Shown here piece by piece: positions 26,866 through 34,436 of a DNA stretch of 62,427 nucleotides. Position 1 is the first letter of the stretch; each line of letters starts with the position of its first letter. The stretch covers positions 1 to 62,427 of the forward strand of contig JAIOHM010000144.1 in the NCBI GenBank assembly GCA_019912965.1, written 5' to 3'. The translations under genes and the position numbers were made by a program. The notes under the pieces are model-generated. The model was not told the origin of the DNA and made no database searches. It saw nothing but the letters and a program-made list of their open reading frames with translations. This stretch comes from Anaerolineae bacterium (GTDB lineage Bacteria > Chloroflexota > Anaerolineae > Aggregatilineales > Phototrophicaceae).

Positions 26866-27008
26866 GGTAGCACTACACTAAACGGTGGGTAGTCAATTTT
26901 AGGTGAAATAGCATCCAAATTGCATTTACTCCCCTTCGCCCTGAGGGAGAAGGGGCTGGGGGATGAGGGTAAAAATCCTTGCCCACCACCACTTAATGCA
27001 GTCCCACC
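26866..27008. repeat. MITE-like element B, copy 2
   Basis: 143 bp immediately after copy 1, sharing a TAAAAT junction and flanked by TTAAAAT on the right. The same termini (GGTAGCACTACACTAAACGG and CCACTTAATGCAGTCCCACC read forward) enclose a different inner spacer and a family-1 palindrome, so it is an older or divergent copy. Confidence 0.8.
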
Positions 27009-27048
27009 GTTAAAATAAAGAACCCATAGAAACAAGAAGGAAGGCAGC

Positions 27049-27399
27049 ATGATAAAACATCGAATTTATACAATGAGTTTCGCACGTGTCTATCCTGAAT
27101 ATGTCGCTAAGGCAGAAAAAAAGGGACGCACGAAAGCAGAAGTCGATGAAATTATTGGCTGGTTGACAGGCTATAGTCAGGAAGCGTTAGAAGCGCAGCT
27201 GGAAAAACAAACAGATGTTGAGACCTTTCTAGCGGAAGCGCCTCAACTGAATCCTTCGCGGGCTTCAATTAAAGGCGTGGTTTGTGGTGTCCGCGTGGAA
27301 GACATCGAAGAACCAACGATGCGGGAAATTCGCTACCTGGATAAATTAATCGATGAGTTAGCAAAGGGAAAAACGATGGAGAAGATTTTGCGGAAGTAA
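27049..27399 (+). CDS. DUF2200 family protein
   Basis: A 116-residue protein matching the DUF2200 family closely: [20 protein letters not shown] then [20 protein letters not shown] near the N-terminus and the [20 protein letters not shown] segment. The family is widespread in bacteria, is soluble, and has no known function. GAAGGAAGG lies before the ATG. Confidence 0.9.
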   Translation: MIKHRIYTMSFARVYPEYVAKAEKKGRTKAEVDEIIGWLTGYSQEALEAQLEKQTDVETFLAEAPQLNPSRASIKGVVCGVRVEDIEEPTMREIRYLDKLIDELAKGKTMEKILRK

Positions 27400-27940
27400 C
27401 CCGCGAAAAGTTAAAAACACTGGATCGTTAGCCTTGTTGAGCATTTATCATGTATGGCGCAGCCCGTTGGTGCATAGAGATACACTCCCCTTAACTGAAA
27501 AGGTAAAGCACACCCCACGCCCAACATCAGATGTAATAGAGGATGTTTGGGACGACAAATATCACCTTATAGGGAATGCCATCGTCCTGGAAGGTGGCAT
27601 GTTGCTGCCCTGTTGCATAACTCGGCATCAGCACTCGGCATTTACTATCCACCTCCCTCTCCAGATATAAGTGAGGCGTTTCACGACACATCTTCTGTTG
27701 AACAGTCTGAACCCTCAACAGTACACCCATTTCTCCTGTCTTATTTCCCTCGAATCGCAAGTGTGCAATTGATAAGAGATGCTGATTTTATACGCTTCGC
27801 GCCTCAAGCAGTTTCAGAAACGTAAAGCCTGAGCAAATGAAGTGATAAGTCACTCGCTTGACAGACTAATGGAATTCATTTAGACTAATGGCAGTAGTTA
27901 AATCTATCCACAATAGTTTTAAGAGACTCTGAGAGCTTCT
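27400..27940. other. Gene-free region
   Basis: 541 bases. Two overlapping short frames (27434-27670 plus, 27527-27760 minus) show no recognisable family, no good ribosome site and no codon pattern like their neighbours, so I do not call them. The last 80 bases hold the tetR promoter. Confidence 0.6.
27858..27891 (+). promoter_or_regulatory. tetR promoter with direct-repeat operator
   Basis: TTGACA (27858-27863), a 17-base spacer and TAGACT (27881-27886). The decamer AGACTAATGG occurs twice, 27863-27872 and 27882-27891, overlapping the -35 edge and the -10 box with a 19-base period. This is a good candidate for self-repression by the TetR-type regulator that follows. Confidence 0.6.
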
Positions 27941-28600
27941 ATGGAAGACACAAAACGTATATTGACACCCAAAGAACGCCAGCAGCGAAATCATCAGGAG
28001 ATGACCGAACTTATTCTTAATGCAGCGCGTGCTGTGATGCGGGAACAAGGTGTTTCGGCGCTTAACCTACAAGAAGTTGCCCGTCGGGTAGGGATGCGTG
28101 CTCCATCTCTTTATAACTATTTTCCCAGCAAGCTGGCTCTCTATGAAGCGCTGTTTGCGATGGGAATGAAAATGTATCGTGAACGTATGGAGGCGGATAT
28201 AAGTCAATATGGTGCAAGCTGGGAAGGTATTCAGCGCATGATGGAAGGGTATCTATCGTTTGCCTTAGAAAATCCCGAACTCTATCAGCTTCTGTTTGAA
28301 CGTCCTGTCCCCGGCTTTGTGCCCTCTGCTGATGGCCTTGAAGAATCGGCGAAACTGATCGCAAGCGGTCAACGTGCAGCCAGTGAAGCGATGATCGCTG
28401 GCGCACTCCAGTCGCCTTTTTCGCCTGAAGTCACCATGAATTTAGTCATTGCCCTCATGCATGGGGTGGCATCACAGCACTTAGCCAACGAACCGGAGCT
28501 GCCCCTCAGTTCGGGACGCTTCGGTAGCCTAATACCTATCATCATCGAACTCCTGCGTAATGCCTGGGGACAAGATCGTAAACCAGAAAAAACTGAATAA
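27941..28600 (+). CDS. TetR/AcrR family transcriptional regulator
   Basis: A 219-residue repressor. The helix-turn-helix domain covers about residues 22-68 (MTELILNAARAVMREQGVSA, LQEVARRVGMRAPSLYNYF, SKLALYEALF). The C-terminal part resembles the TetR_C domain with a WHG-like segment. It lies 14 bases ahead of a maleylpyruvate-isomerase-like gene and is very likely co-transcribed with it. A promoter with repeated decamers stands upstream. Confidence 0.9.
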   Translation: MEDTKRILTPKERQQRNHQEMTELILNAARAVMREQGVSALNLQEVARRVGMRAPSLYNYFPSKLALYEALFAMGMKMYRERMEADISQYGASWEGIQRMMEGYLSFALENPELYQLLFERPVPGFVPSADGLEESAKLIASGQRAASEAMIAGALQSPFSPEVTMNLVIALMHGVASQHLANEPELPLSSGRFGSLIPIIIELLRNAWGQDRKPEKTE

Positions 28601-28614
28601 GAAAGGGTAAGACC

Positions 28615-29487
28615 ATGAATCAGGTTCAAACTGTTGGACAACGGATAACGACATCCATCCAGGATGGCACCCTCATTCCTCCACTCACGCATCAAGAAGC
28701 CATGACGATGGCCGTTGAAGAGTTAAAGCGCTTTCAAGCATTGATCGAGTCACTGGCTGACGAAGATTGGGATCAGCAGACGGCTTGTTCATTGTGGACA
28801 ATAAAAGACGTTGTTGCTCATCAGGCGGCACATCTATTCAGCGTTACCAGCTTTGGCGCATTTATGAGCCAGGCAAATCCCATTGTGATGCGGTCTTATC
28901 TTAAGAACGGCATGAATATGCTGGATGCCATGAATCAGGTACAAGTTGATCTGCGCCGTCAATACACAACAGGGCAGCTGATCGCCGAAATACGGGATAC
29001 GGCGCAGCGCTCTCTTCAAGGACGGGATCGAATACCTGCCTTTGTGCGTTCCCTTGTCCTGCCTTTACCCGGTCTTGATCAGCCGCGTTCATTGGGCTAC
29101 TTATTTGATCTGATCTATACCCGTGATATGTGGATGCACCGAATCGACATTTGTCACGCAGTCGGAAGGAAGATGCCGCTTGACGCAGCCCATGACGGAC
29201 GGATTGTATCCCTTGTCGTGAAGGATTTGGCCGAAAAAAGTAAGCATGGTCTTCACGGTCGTGCTGCGCTTTTGGAACTGACAGGGGCAGCAGGTGGATC
29301 GTATCGAATTGGAGAGAACTCCACGCCACAGACGACTATCGAAATGGATGTTTTAACATTCGCTGCCCTCACATCAGGTCGGGAAAAAGCTGCGACTATC
29401 TTGTCAGGCTCAAGAGCGGCAATAAGCGGTGATACAACCTTTGGCAAAACAGTTCTAGATTTCAGTGAAAACAGGGTTTTGTATTAG
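28615..29487 (+). CDS. Maleylpyruvate isomerase family (MDMPI/DinB-like) protein
   Basis: A 290-residue protein of the DinB-like four-helix fold used by mycothiol-dependent maleylpyruvate isomerases. The N-terminal part EELKRFQALIESLADEDWDQ, then CSLWTIKDVVAHQAAHL, carries the typical W and first metal-ligand histidine; MWMHRIDICHAVGRKM supplies the second histidine pair. The C-terminal 90 residues resemble the small alpha/beta domain of this family. Sits directly after tetR (AAAGGG site). Thiol partner and substrate unknown; these bacteria may not make mycothiol. Confidence 0.75.
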   Translation: MNQVQTVGQRITTSIQDGTLIPPLTHQEAMTMAVEELKRFQALIESLADEDWDQQTACSLWTIKDVVAHQAAHLFSVTSFGAFMSQANPIVMRSYLKNGMNMLDAMNQVQVDLRRQYTTGQLIAEIRDTAQRSLQGRDRIPAFVRSLVLPLPGLDQPRSLGYLFDLIYTRDMWMHRIDICHAVGRKMPLDAAHDGRIVSLVVKDLAEKSKHGLHGRAALLELTGAAGGSYRIGENSTPQTTIEMDVLTFAALTSGREKAATILSGSRAAISGDTTFGKTVLDFSENRVLY

Positions 29488-29654
29488 AACGTCACTGTTC
29501 GTCATCTACTCTAGCGGAGTCCGTACAGACAGATGACTTCGGCTCTCAAAGTCGTTGGGTGTCCACAGTTCTCCCTATGCGTTGTACGCAACTTTCATGA
29601 TGAAAATTTTTCGTTTGCAAAAGAAAGCAATACCTAAAAGAAAGGAAGAGCAAA

Positions 29655-30122
29655 ATGCAGCTAGAAACACCCCGAAAGGGACAAACGTTCGAGCTTCCCA
29701 GTTCGATCATCACACTTCTCGCTGTGGGAGCCGACACCGGTGGTTCCTTTTCCCTTTTCGAGTGTCGGGTTGCGCCGCAGCAAGGCGCTCCATTTCACCG
29801 ACATAGTGATGATGAGGCATTTCTCGTCGTGGAAGGAACATTTCAATTCCAGATTGATGAGCAGCGTCTGCAACGTGGGGCTGGCGAATTTGCCTTTGTT
29901 CCTAAGAATACGCCACACACGTTTCTCAACACGAACGCTGACAATGAAGGAAGTTTACTGATCATCACCTTACCGGCAGGCAATCACGAGGGGTTCTTCG
30001 CCGAGGCTGGCGAAAAAGTCAGTGCGTCTGCGCCGTTTTCGAGAGAATTGCCCAATCTGGAAAAGCTGGTGACGGTCGGAAAGCAGCATGGATTTGAATT
30101 TCTGCTTCCTCCCCAAGCATAA
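29655..30122 (+). CDS. Cupin domain protein
   Basis: A 155-residue single-cupin protein. Motif 1 is GAPFHRHSDDEAFLVVEGTF with the HxH and glutamate metal ligands; motif 2 is PKNTPHTFLN with the last histidine. These proteins are often metal-dependent dioxygenases or isomerases, or just sugar- or flavonoid-binding. GAAAGGAAGAG precedes the ATG. It ends in a strong hairpin (30181-30222). Confidence 0.88.
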   Translation: MQLETPRKGQTFELPSSIITLLAVGADTGGSFSLFECRVAPQQGAPFHRHSDDEAFLVVEGTFQFQIDEQRLQRGAGEFAFVPKNTPHTFLNTNADNEGSLLIITLPAGNHEGFFAEAGEKVSASAPFSRELPNLEKLVTVGKQHGFEFLLPPQA

Positions 30123-30180
30123 CAGACCGTCAAATCCGTAGGGAGCATCCCCGATAAGAAATAAGAGTATCGCGCTTATT

Positions 30181-30222
30181 CATGCTGAGATCGTGCTAAA
30201 TGTGAAGCGCGACCTCAGCATG
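30181..30222. terminator. Strong hairpin between convergent genes
   Basis: A 17-bp stem with two mismatches (CATGCTGAGATCGTGCT paired with AGCGCGACCTCAGCATG) and an eight-base loop, 58 bases after the cupin stop. It lies between convergent genes, so termination is the likely job, though no good U-run follows. Confidence 0.6.
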
Positions 30223-30295
30223 TTACTTCTGCAATCCCAATGCGTTAGAATCGAAGATAATTTTGTAGAACGCAAACGTCGCAGTTCCTAAACGC

Positions 30296-32569
30296 CTATA
30301 TCCCCACCACATTGTTCTCTTTAATCACGCTGCTGCAACGCGGACATTTAATCGGCGGAATGTTCGCCTGTGAGGGTGGCTCGGTATTGTATTCGCTGCG
30401 GAAAGTATCCTCAAACAAGGATCGCAGCGTGCCGAATTTTTCGCCAAATTTCCATTCGCGCCCTTTTTCGTCGCCTTGACATGCCTTGCTGTCGCACGAG
30501 TAGATACGTTTGCGGGTTTCTTCCATCGCCCATTCCACCCGGTCGATGGTGATTCGCAGTGTATCCCCATCTTTTAATCCCAACTCCATCGGCGTTTCCT
30601 CCGGGTTGACGATCAGGTTATCGCGCACGAAATAGTGGGTCATATCCGGCAGTTGCAGCACCAGCGCCAGTTCTGCCAGCACCCGCCCCAAGGGATAGTA
30701 CGCTTGAACCTCAAACACTGCCGACCGTTTGCCATCTGGCAGCAGCGTCCGCAGGATAATCTTATGATCCCACGCATCAAACCCTTCTGGCGGCGGCACA
30801 TCCGGGAAATCAATGCGAATCACATCGCGCCCGACTTCATCGGTTTGAATCAGCGGTTCAGCTTGTCGCAGCGGTTTGGTATTTTCCGGCAGTTGGCGCT
30901 CATCCCAGATGCGGAAGTGCGCCCCCGCTACCCGGACTTCATCGCTGAAATAGATTTCGTGCTGTTTATGCGGCGGCAGTTTGCGCCCATTCAAAAACGT
31001 TCCGTTGGTGCTGCCAAGGTCGATCAGATAATACCGCTGATTCGGCCCCTGCATAATCTGGAAATGTTCGCTGGAGGCCAGCGGATGTTCCAGCGTTACA
31101 TCACATTTGCTGTCGCGCCCGAACTTTAGCCGCTGTGTTTTGGGGTTCAGATAATATTTGTGCGAGTAGCGTTTGCCCTCGTACCGGATCACGCGGATTG
31201 TACCCAGAATCGGTTCATGGGTTTCCGGGTTGCGCGTTACGCTTTGCACCCAGTCATCCATCTCTGACCAGAAGGTTTCCGTCGCCAGTTGCAGCGTGTG
31301 AACCGTAATTTGCTCGCCCGAAACCGGCATCACGATATTCAACAGTTTATCCATCTCGTCCAGCCGTTCGTTCACATCGCTGGCCGGGGCGGTGTGGCGA
31401 ATTTCGCGCAAAATCGGCGGAATGTTATCGGTTTGCGGGTTATAAATCGCTGCCCAGGGAATCAGGCTGCCGACTGCCATGCCCAATGCCAGCATACTGT
31501 TCGCGCTGGAGAAGCGTCCCAGATGCGCCACCGCGAATTGTGCCCGCAGCACCTTCGTCCGCAAATCACACAGGCGGTGTCCCCTTGCCGCATCGGTCAG
31601 CCGGATAGGGTAGGCATGGCGTTGGGCGATGTGCTGGGTCATCTCATTGACCAGATCGCGCCATAACAGGCGTGTATTATCCAGAATCAGGTAAGCATTC
31701 ATTTCCTGATGGGCGGACATACCATCGCACAAACGACGGCAGAAATGGCAGTAATTTTGCACCGCCGTCAGCTTCAACTGTTCAGCGATTGTCCTCAGTT
31801 TATCCTCAAACTCTGCCGCATCGCCGTAGCGAACGAGGCTGTATCCATCCAGAAAGTCTGCCAGTTTCACGTTGTTTTTGGCGGTGACGATGCAGTAGCG
31901 GTTGAGCGCCAGCGCCATGCCCAGCTCAATGTAGGTATCCAGATCATCCGTCAGATCGAAGATGCAAAAGCGCGCCATATGGATTTTCTGGAAGCGGGTT
32001 TGCAGCGCAGCTTCACCCTCTTCGATCAAATCCCCGCCCACATAATAGTCATAACCCAGTGTATCAAACAGATGTTGCAGCGAATGTCGCAGTGTGACCG
32101 GGCGTTCCTTCAGCGGCCCGGTTCGGGGGAGTTCTTGTGTTTGCTGGATAGCCGGATTGCTGCCCCCGCCGCCGGAGTTCAGGGGTGCGGTTTTCCGCTC
32201 CATAATTTCGGCTAACTTCTGGTAAAACTTGGGCGCGGGCAAACGATAATCCCGCAAATCGTAATGCTGCACATTGATGAGCAGTGATAGTTCTTCATCC
32301 CGCAGCAGCAGCGGAAAAATAATCTTGCGAAAGCGTTGGGCGATCAGCACTTCGCGCCGTACCCATTCCGAACCTTCTGCGTGAGCTGTCACCAGCACAA
32401 CCACGATTTTGCTGGCTTTGATCGAATCGACAATCGCCTGCGTCCATTCTTCGCCCACATCAATCCGGTCGTCAATCCAGATGGGGAGGTTGTGCTGACG
32501 CATCAAGGTCGCTAGTCGAAGGGCATAATCGCGGTCGCGGCGGCTGTAACTGATAAAAATTTGCGACAT
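30296..32569 (-). CDS. TIR-FHA multidomain signalling protein
   Basis: A 757-residue protein with an uncommon domain order. Residues 1-124 are a TIR domain (SQIFISYSRRDRDYALRLA) with WVRRE, placing the putative NADase glutamate at E73. After a glycine linker (131-137) come two related Rossmann-like units, about 158-268 (ARFCIFDLTDDLDTYIELGM) and 285-390 (AQFAVAHLGRFSSANSMLAL), reminiscent of nucleoside deoxyribosyltransferase/TIR-like folds. An FHA domain spans 480-555 (FGRDS, SSEH, LGSTNGTFLNG), then a ubiquitin-like domain at 585-676, and a zinc-ribbon-like tail (C692, C697, C742, C745). FHA reads phosphothreonine, so the TIR output may be kinase-controlled. Weak ribosome site. Confidence 0.82.
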   Translation of the reverse strand: MSQIFISYSRRDRDYALRLATLMRQHNLPIWIDDRIDVGEEWTQAIVDSIKASKIVVVLVTAHAEGSEWVRREVLIAQRFRKIIFPLLLRDEELSLLINVQHYDLRDYRLPAPKFYQKLAEIMERKTAPLNSGGGGSNPAIQQTQELPRTGPLKERPVTLRHSLQHLFDTLGYDYYVGGDLIEEGEAALQTRFQKIHMARFCIFDLTDDLDTYIELGMALALNRYCIVTAKNNVKLADFLDGYSLVRYGDAAEFEDKLRTIAEQLKLTAVQNYCHFCRRLCDGMSAHQEMNAYLILDNTRLLWRDLVNEMTQHIAQRHAYPIRLTDAARGHRLCDLRTKVLRAQFAVAHLGRFSSANSMLALGMAVGSLIPWAAIYNPQTDNIPPILREIRHTAPASDVNERLDEMDKLLNIVMPVSGEQITVHTLQLATETFWSEMDDWVQSVTRNPETHEPILGTIRVIRYEGKRYSHKYYLNPKTQRLKFGRDSKCDVTLEHPLASSEHFQIMQGPNQRYYLIDLGSTNGTFLNGRKLPPHKQHEIYFSDEVRVAGAHFRIWDERQLPENTKPLRQAEPLIQTDEVGRDVIRIDFPDVPPPEGFDAWDHKIILRTLLPDGKRSAVFEVQAYYPLGRVLAELALVLQLPDMTHYFVRDNLIVNPEETPMELGLKDGDTLRITIDRVEWAMEETRKRIYSCDSKACQGDEKGREWKFGEKFGTLRSLFEDTFRSEYNTEPPSQANIPPIKCPRCSSVIKENNVVGI

Positions 32570-32660
32570 GATTGTGAACCTGAAAAAAATTTAGTCCATA
32601 ACGAGTATAACCCCATATGAATGCCTACACATACCAAATCTCAACATTGCGATCCAACGC

Positions 32661-32688
32661 TTGACACATTGATGATTGTCGATATAAT
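32661..32688 (+). promoter_or_regulatory. arsR1 promoter with ArsR operator in the spacer
   Basis: Perfect TTGACA (32661-32666), a 16-base spacer and TATAAT (32683-32688). The operator ATTGATGATTGTCGAT (32668-32683) fills the spacer, so repressor binding would block RNA polymerase directly. The predicted transcription start falls at about 32695, on or next to the ATG at 32696, implying a leaderless message. Confidence 0.8.
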
Positions 32689-32695
32689 GAGAGTC

Positions 32696-33016
32696 ATGAT
32701 GATTGAAGATGTAACTTTTGCCAAAGCCCTCGCGGATGAAACCCGCAGCCAGATTATTGACCATCTGTGCTGTGTCTGGTTAAGCGTGGGTGATCTGGTG
32801 GCGAAGATGGGCGGCAAGATCAACCAGCCGACCGTCAGCCATCATTTGAAAGTGTTGGAAGAAGCCCATCTGGTAAAAGTGCGACAGGAAGGGCGTTTCC
32901 GCTATTACACCCTCGATCAGGAAAGCTACAATCAGTGCTGTGGTCGCATCTTCCGCAAGGGAAACCCCGGTCAGGATGTGCAAATCATTGGCATTAATGA
33001 AATCACCATTATGTAA
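32696..33016 (+). CDS. arsR: ArsR family metalloregulator (first)
   Basis: A 106-residue winged-helix repressor. FAKALADETRSQIIDHLCCV starts the domain and NQPTVSHHLKVLEEAHLVKV is the recognition helix region. Paired cysteines in HLCC and at SYNQCCGRIF are candidates for arsenite binding, differing from the classical CVC motif. The preceding -10 box ends at 32688, so an ATG at 32687 is impossible on that transcript and the ATG at 32696 or 32699 is used, probably without a leader. It lies upstream of arsM with two further operators in between. Confidence 0.88.
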   Translation: MMIEDVTFAKALADETRSQIIDHLCCVWLSVGDLVAKMGGKINQPTVSHHLKVLEEAHLVKVRQEGRFRYYTLDQESYNQCCGRIFRKGNPGQDVQIIGINEITIM

Positions 33017-33039
33017 GGCGTATTTTTTTACGGCGAAAT

Positions 33040-33055
33040 ATCGACAATCATCAAT
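33040..33055. promoter_or_regulatory. ArsR-type operator, site 2
   Basis: ATCGACAATCATCAAT: the same sequence as the arsR1 operator on the opposite strand apart from its last bases. It lies 24 bases after the arsR1 stop, ahead of a MITE-like element that separates it from arsM. It may be the old arsM operator displaced by that insertion. Confidence 0.7.
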
Positions 33056-33078
33056 ATGAAGAGGTGTGCATCTTAACC

Positions 33079-33191
33079 TAAGAACCCGTCCATAGACTGC
33101 TGCACACAGTCACAAACAACTTATCTTGCTCCCTTCCCCTGCGCGCGGGGGAAGGGCTGGGGTTAGGGGTAAACGGTTTACAGATAGATAC
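33079..33191. repeat. 113-bp MITE-like element, copy 2
   Basis: About 90 percent identical to 10376-10488, same orientation. It sits between arsR1 and arsM, between two copies of the ArsR operator, and therefore may have split a previously compact regulatory region. Confidence 0.8.
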
Positions 33192-33215
33192 TAAACAAGT
33201 TTTTTCGGTTGATGT

Positions 33216-33231
33216 ATCGACCATTATCAAT
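33216..33231. promoter_or_regulatory. ArsR-type operator, site 3
   Basis: ATCGACCATTATCAAT, 17 bases before the arsM start codon and partly overlapping its leader. It matches site 2 at 14 of 16 positions. Confidence 0.72.
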
Positions 33232-33248
33232 ATTTAAGGGAGAACAAC

Positions 33249-34004
33249 ATGTCTCAATCCAACGTTCAAATTCACGATGTCGTCAAGGAACACTATGGTG
33301 CAATTGCCAGCGGGCAGTCAGCATCCTGTTGTGACGATGGCTGTGGATGCAGTAGCGCCTCGCTTTACGACTCGCAACTGCTGGAAGGCTTGCCGGTTGA
33401 TGTCACAGGCTTAAGCCTCGGCTGTGGCGACCCGGTGACGATTGCCGGATTGAAACCGGGTGAAACCGTGCTCGATCTGGGCAGCGGCGGCGGTATTGAT
33501 TGCTTTCTGGCAGCCCGGCAGGTTGGCGAAACCGGGTATGTCATTGGCGTGGATATGACGCCGGAAATGCTGATGAAAGCCAACGCCAACAAGGTCAAGA
33601 TGGGCGTCCACAATGTCGAGTTTCGTCGGGGACAGATCGAAGCCTTGCCGCTAACCGATAGCACGGTTGATGTGGTGATGTCCAACTGCGTGATTAACCT
33701 GTCACCGGATAAACAGGCTGTTTTCAACGAAGCCTTCCGTGTCCTGAAACCCGGCGGACGGATTTCGGTCAGCGACATTGTGACCGAAGGCGAATTCAGC
33801 CCGGAGCAGCGTGCCGACGCCAGCAGTTGGGCGGCCTGTGTCTCTGGCGCGGTTGATGTCAACGCTTACACCGGACTCATGCGCGCGGTGGGTTTTACCG
33901 ATATTCAGGTAGTGGATAAGTCATCTGCCGAGGATATTATCGAACCGCAAACCGGGATGCCGCGCGTATTCAGCGCACGAGTCACTGCCTCTAAACCTGC
34001 CTGA
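33249..34004 (+). CDS. arsM: Arsenite S-adenosylmethionine methyltransferase
   Basis: A 251-residue enzyme methylating trivalent arsenic. The SAM-binding motif [20 protein letters not shown] is at 74-93, and [14 protein letters not shown] follows. Three cysteines in the expected places (C59, C147 in [10 protein letters not shown]197 in AACVSG) correspond to the arsenic-binding triad of characterised ArsM. An extra N-terminal cluster CCDDGCGC (27-34) is also common in this family. GGGAG lies before the ATG, and an ArsR operator overlaps the leader, so it should be arsenic-induced. Confidence 0.95.
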   Translation: MSQSNVQIHDVVKEHYGAIASGQSASCCDDGCGCSSASLYDSQLLEGLPVDVTGLSLGCGDPVTIAGLKPGETVLDLGSGGGIDCFLAARQVGETGYVIGVDMTPEMLMKANANKVKMGVHNVEFRRGQIEALPLTDSTVDVVMSNCVINLSPDKQAVFNEAFRVLKPGGRISVSDIVTEGEFSPEQRADASSWAACVSGAVDVNAYTGLMRAVGFTDIQVVDKSSAEDIIEPQTGMPRVFSARVTASKPA

Positions 34005-34012
34005 TTTTTCAC

Positions 34013-34162
34013 GGTAACACCACACTAAACGGTGGAGACGCATTTGGGACTAAAATGGGCAATAAGATGACCTGTAGTGGTCTTTAAAGCCCCCTCCTCG
34101 CGTGCGGGGAGGGGGTTGGGGGTGGGGTAAAATTGCCCACCACCACTTAATGCAGTCCTGCC
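34013..34162. repeat. MITE-like element B, copy 3
   Basis: About 150 bp directly after the arsM stop. The left terminus reads GGTAACACCACACTAAACGG and the right end CCACTTAATGCAGTCCTGCC. Inner modules (GGAGACGCATTTG, TGTAGTGGTCTTTAAAGCCC) equal those of the copy at 26707. The centre is a family-1 palindrome. Confidence 0.78.
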
Positions 34163-34196
34163 TGATTATCCACATCCCCACATTAGAAACTGCTGC

Positions 34197-34229
34197 ATGT
34201 CCCCCGTTCATGTGACTGGGGACATTTTA
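34197..34229 (+). terminator. Intrinsic terminator downstream of arsM
   Basis: Stem ATGTCCCC with GGGGACAT around a 13-base loop, followed by TTTATTTT. It closes the arsM transcript after the intervening repeat. Confidence 0.8.
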
Positions 34230-34436
34230 TTTTGCGTTATGATGAATCACACTGCGCCATCGGATGAACATCACGATTCAAAAATATGACAATGACGTAA
34301 GATATACTCAGCAAGATTGTTAGGAATAGTCATTTCTTAAGCGCCATATTTAACAGCCAACATCTGGTATTTCCGCTGAACTCCCCATTCCAACCATTGT
34401 TGTCAGATGAGATCGTGGCGAAAGGCAACGTAAGCT

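Larger units (their letters stand above)
26620..27048. other. Gene-free region holding two tandem MITE-like repeats
   Basis: 429 bases without a gene. Nearly all of it is two adjacent copies (26707-26857 and 26866-27008) of a repeat whose third copy is at 34013-34162. The remainder includes the leader of the DUF2200 gene with a GGAAGG site. Confidence 0.8.
34005..34436. other. Gene-free region after arsM
   Basis: 432 bases: a MITE-like repeat (34013-34162), an intrinsic terminator (34197-34229) and then about 200 bases that should hold the promoter of the large histidine kinase. I see no strong promoter there. Confidence 0.65.

Noticed and set aside
27434..27760. Two overlapping frames of 78 and 77 codons
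   Set aside because: No ribosome sites, no recognisable family and overlapping opposite strands; treated as non-coding.
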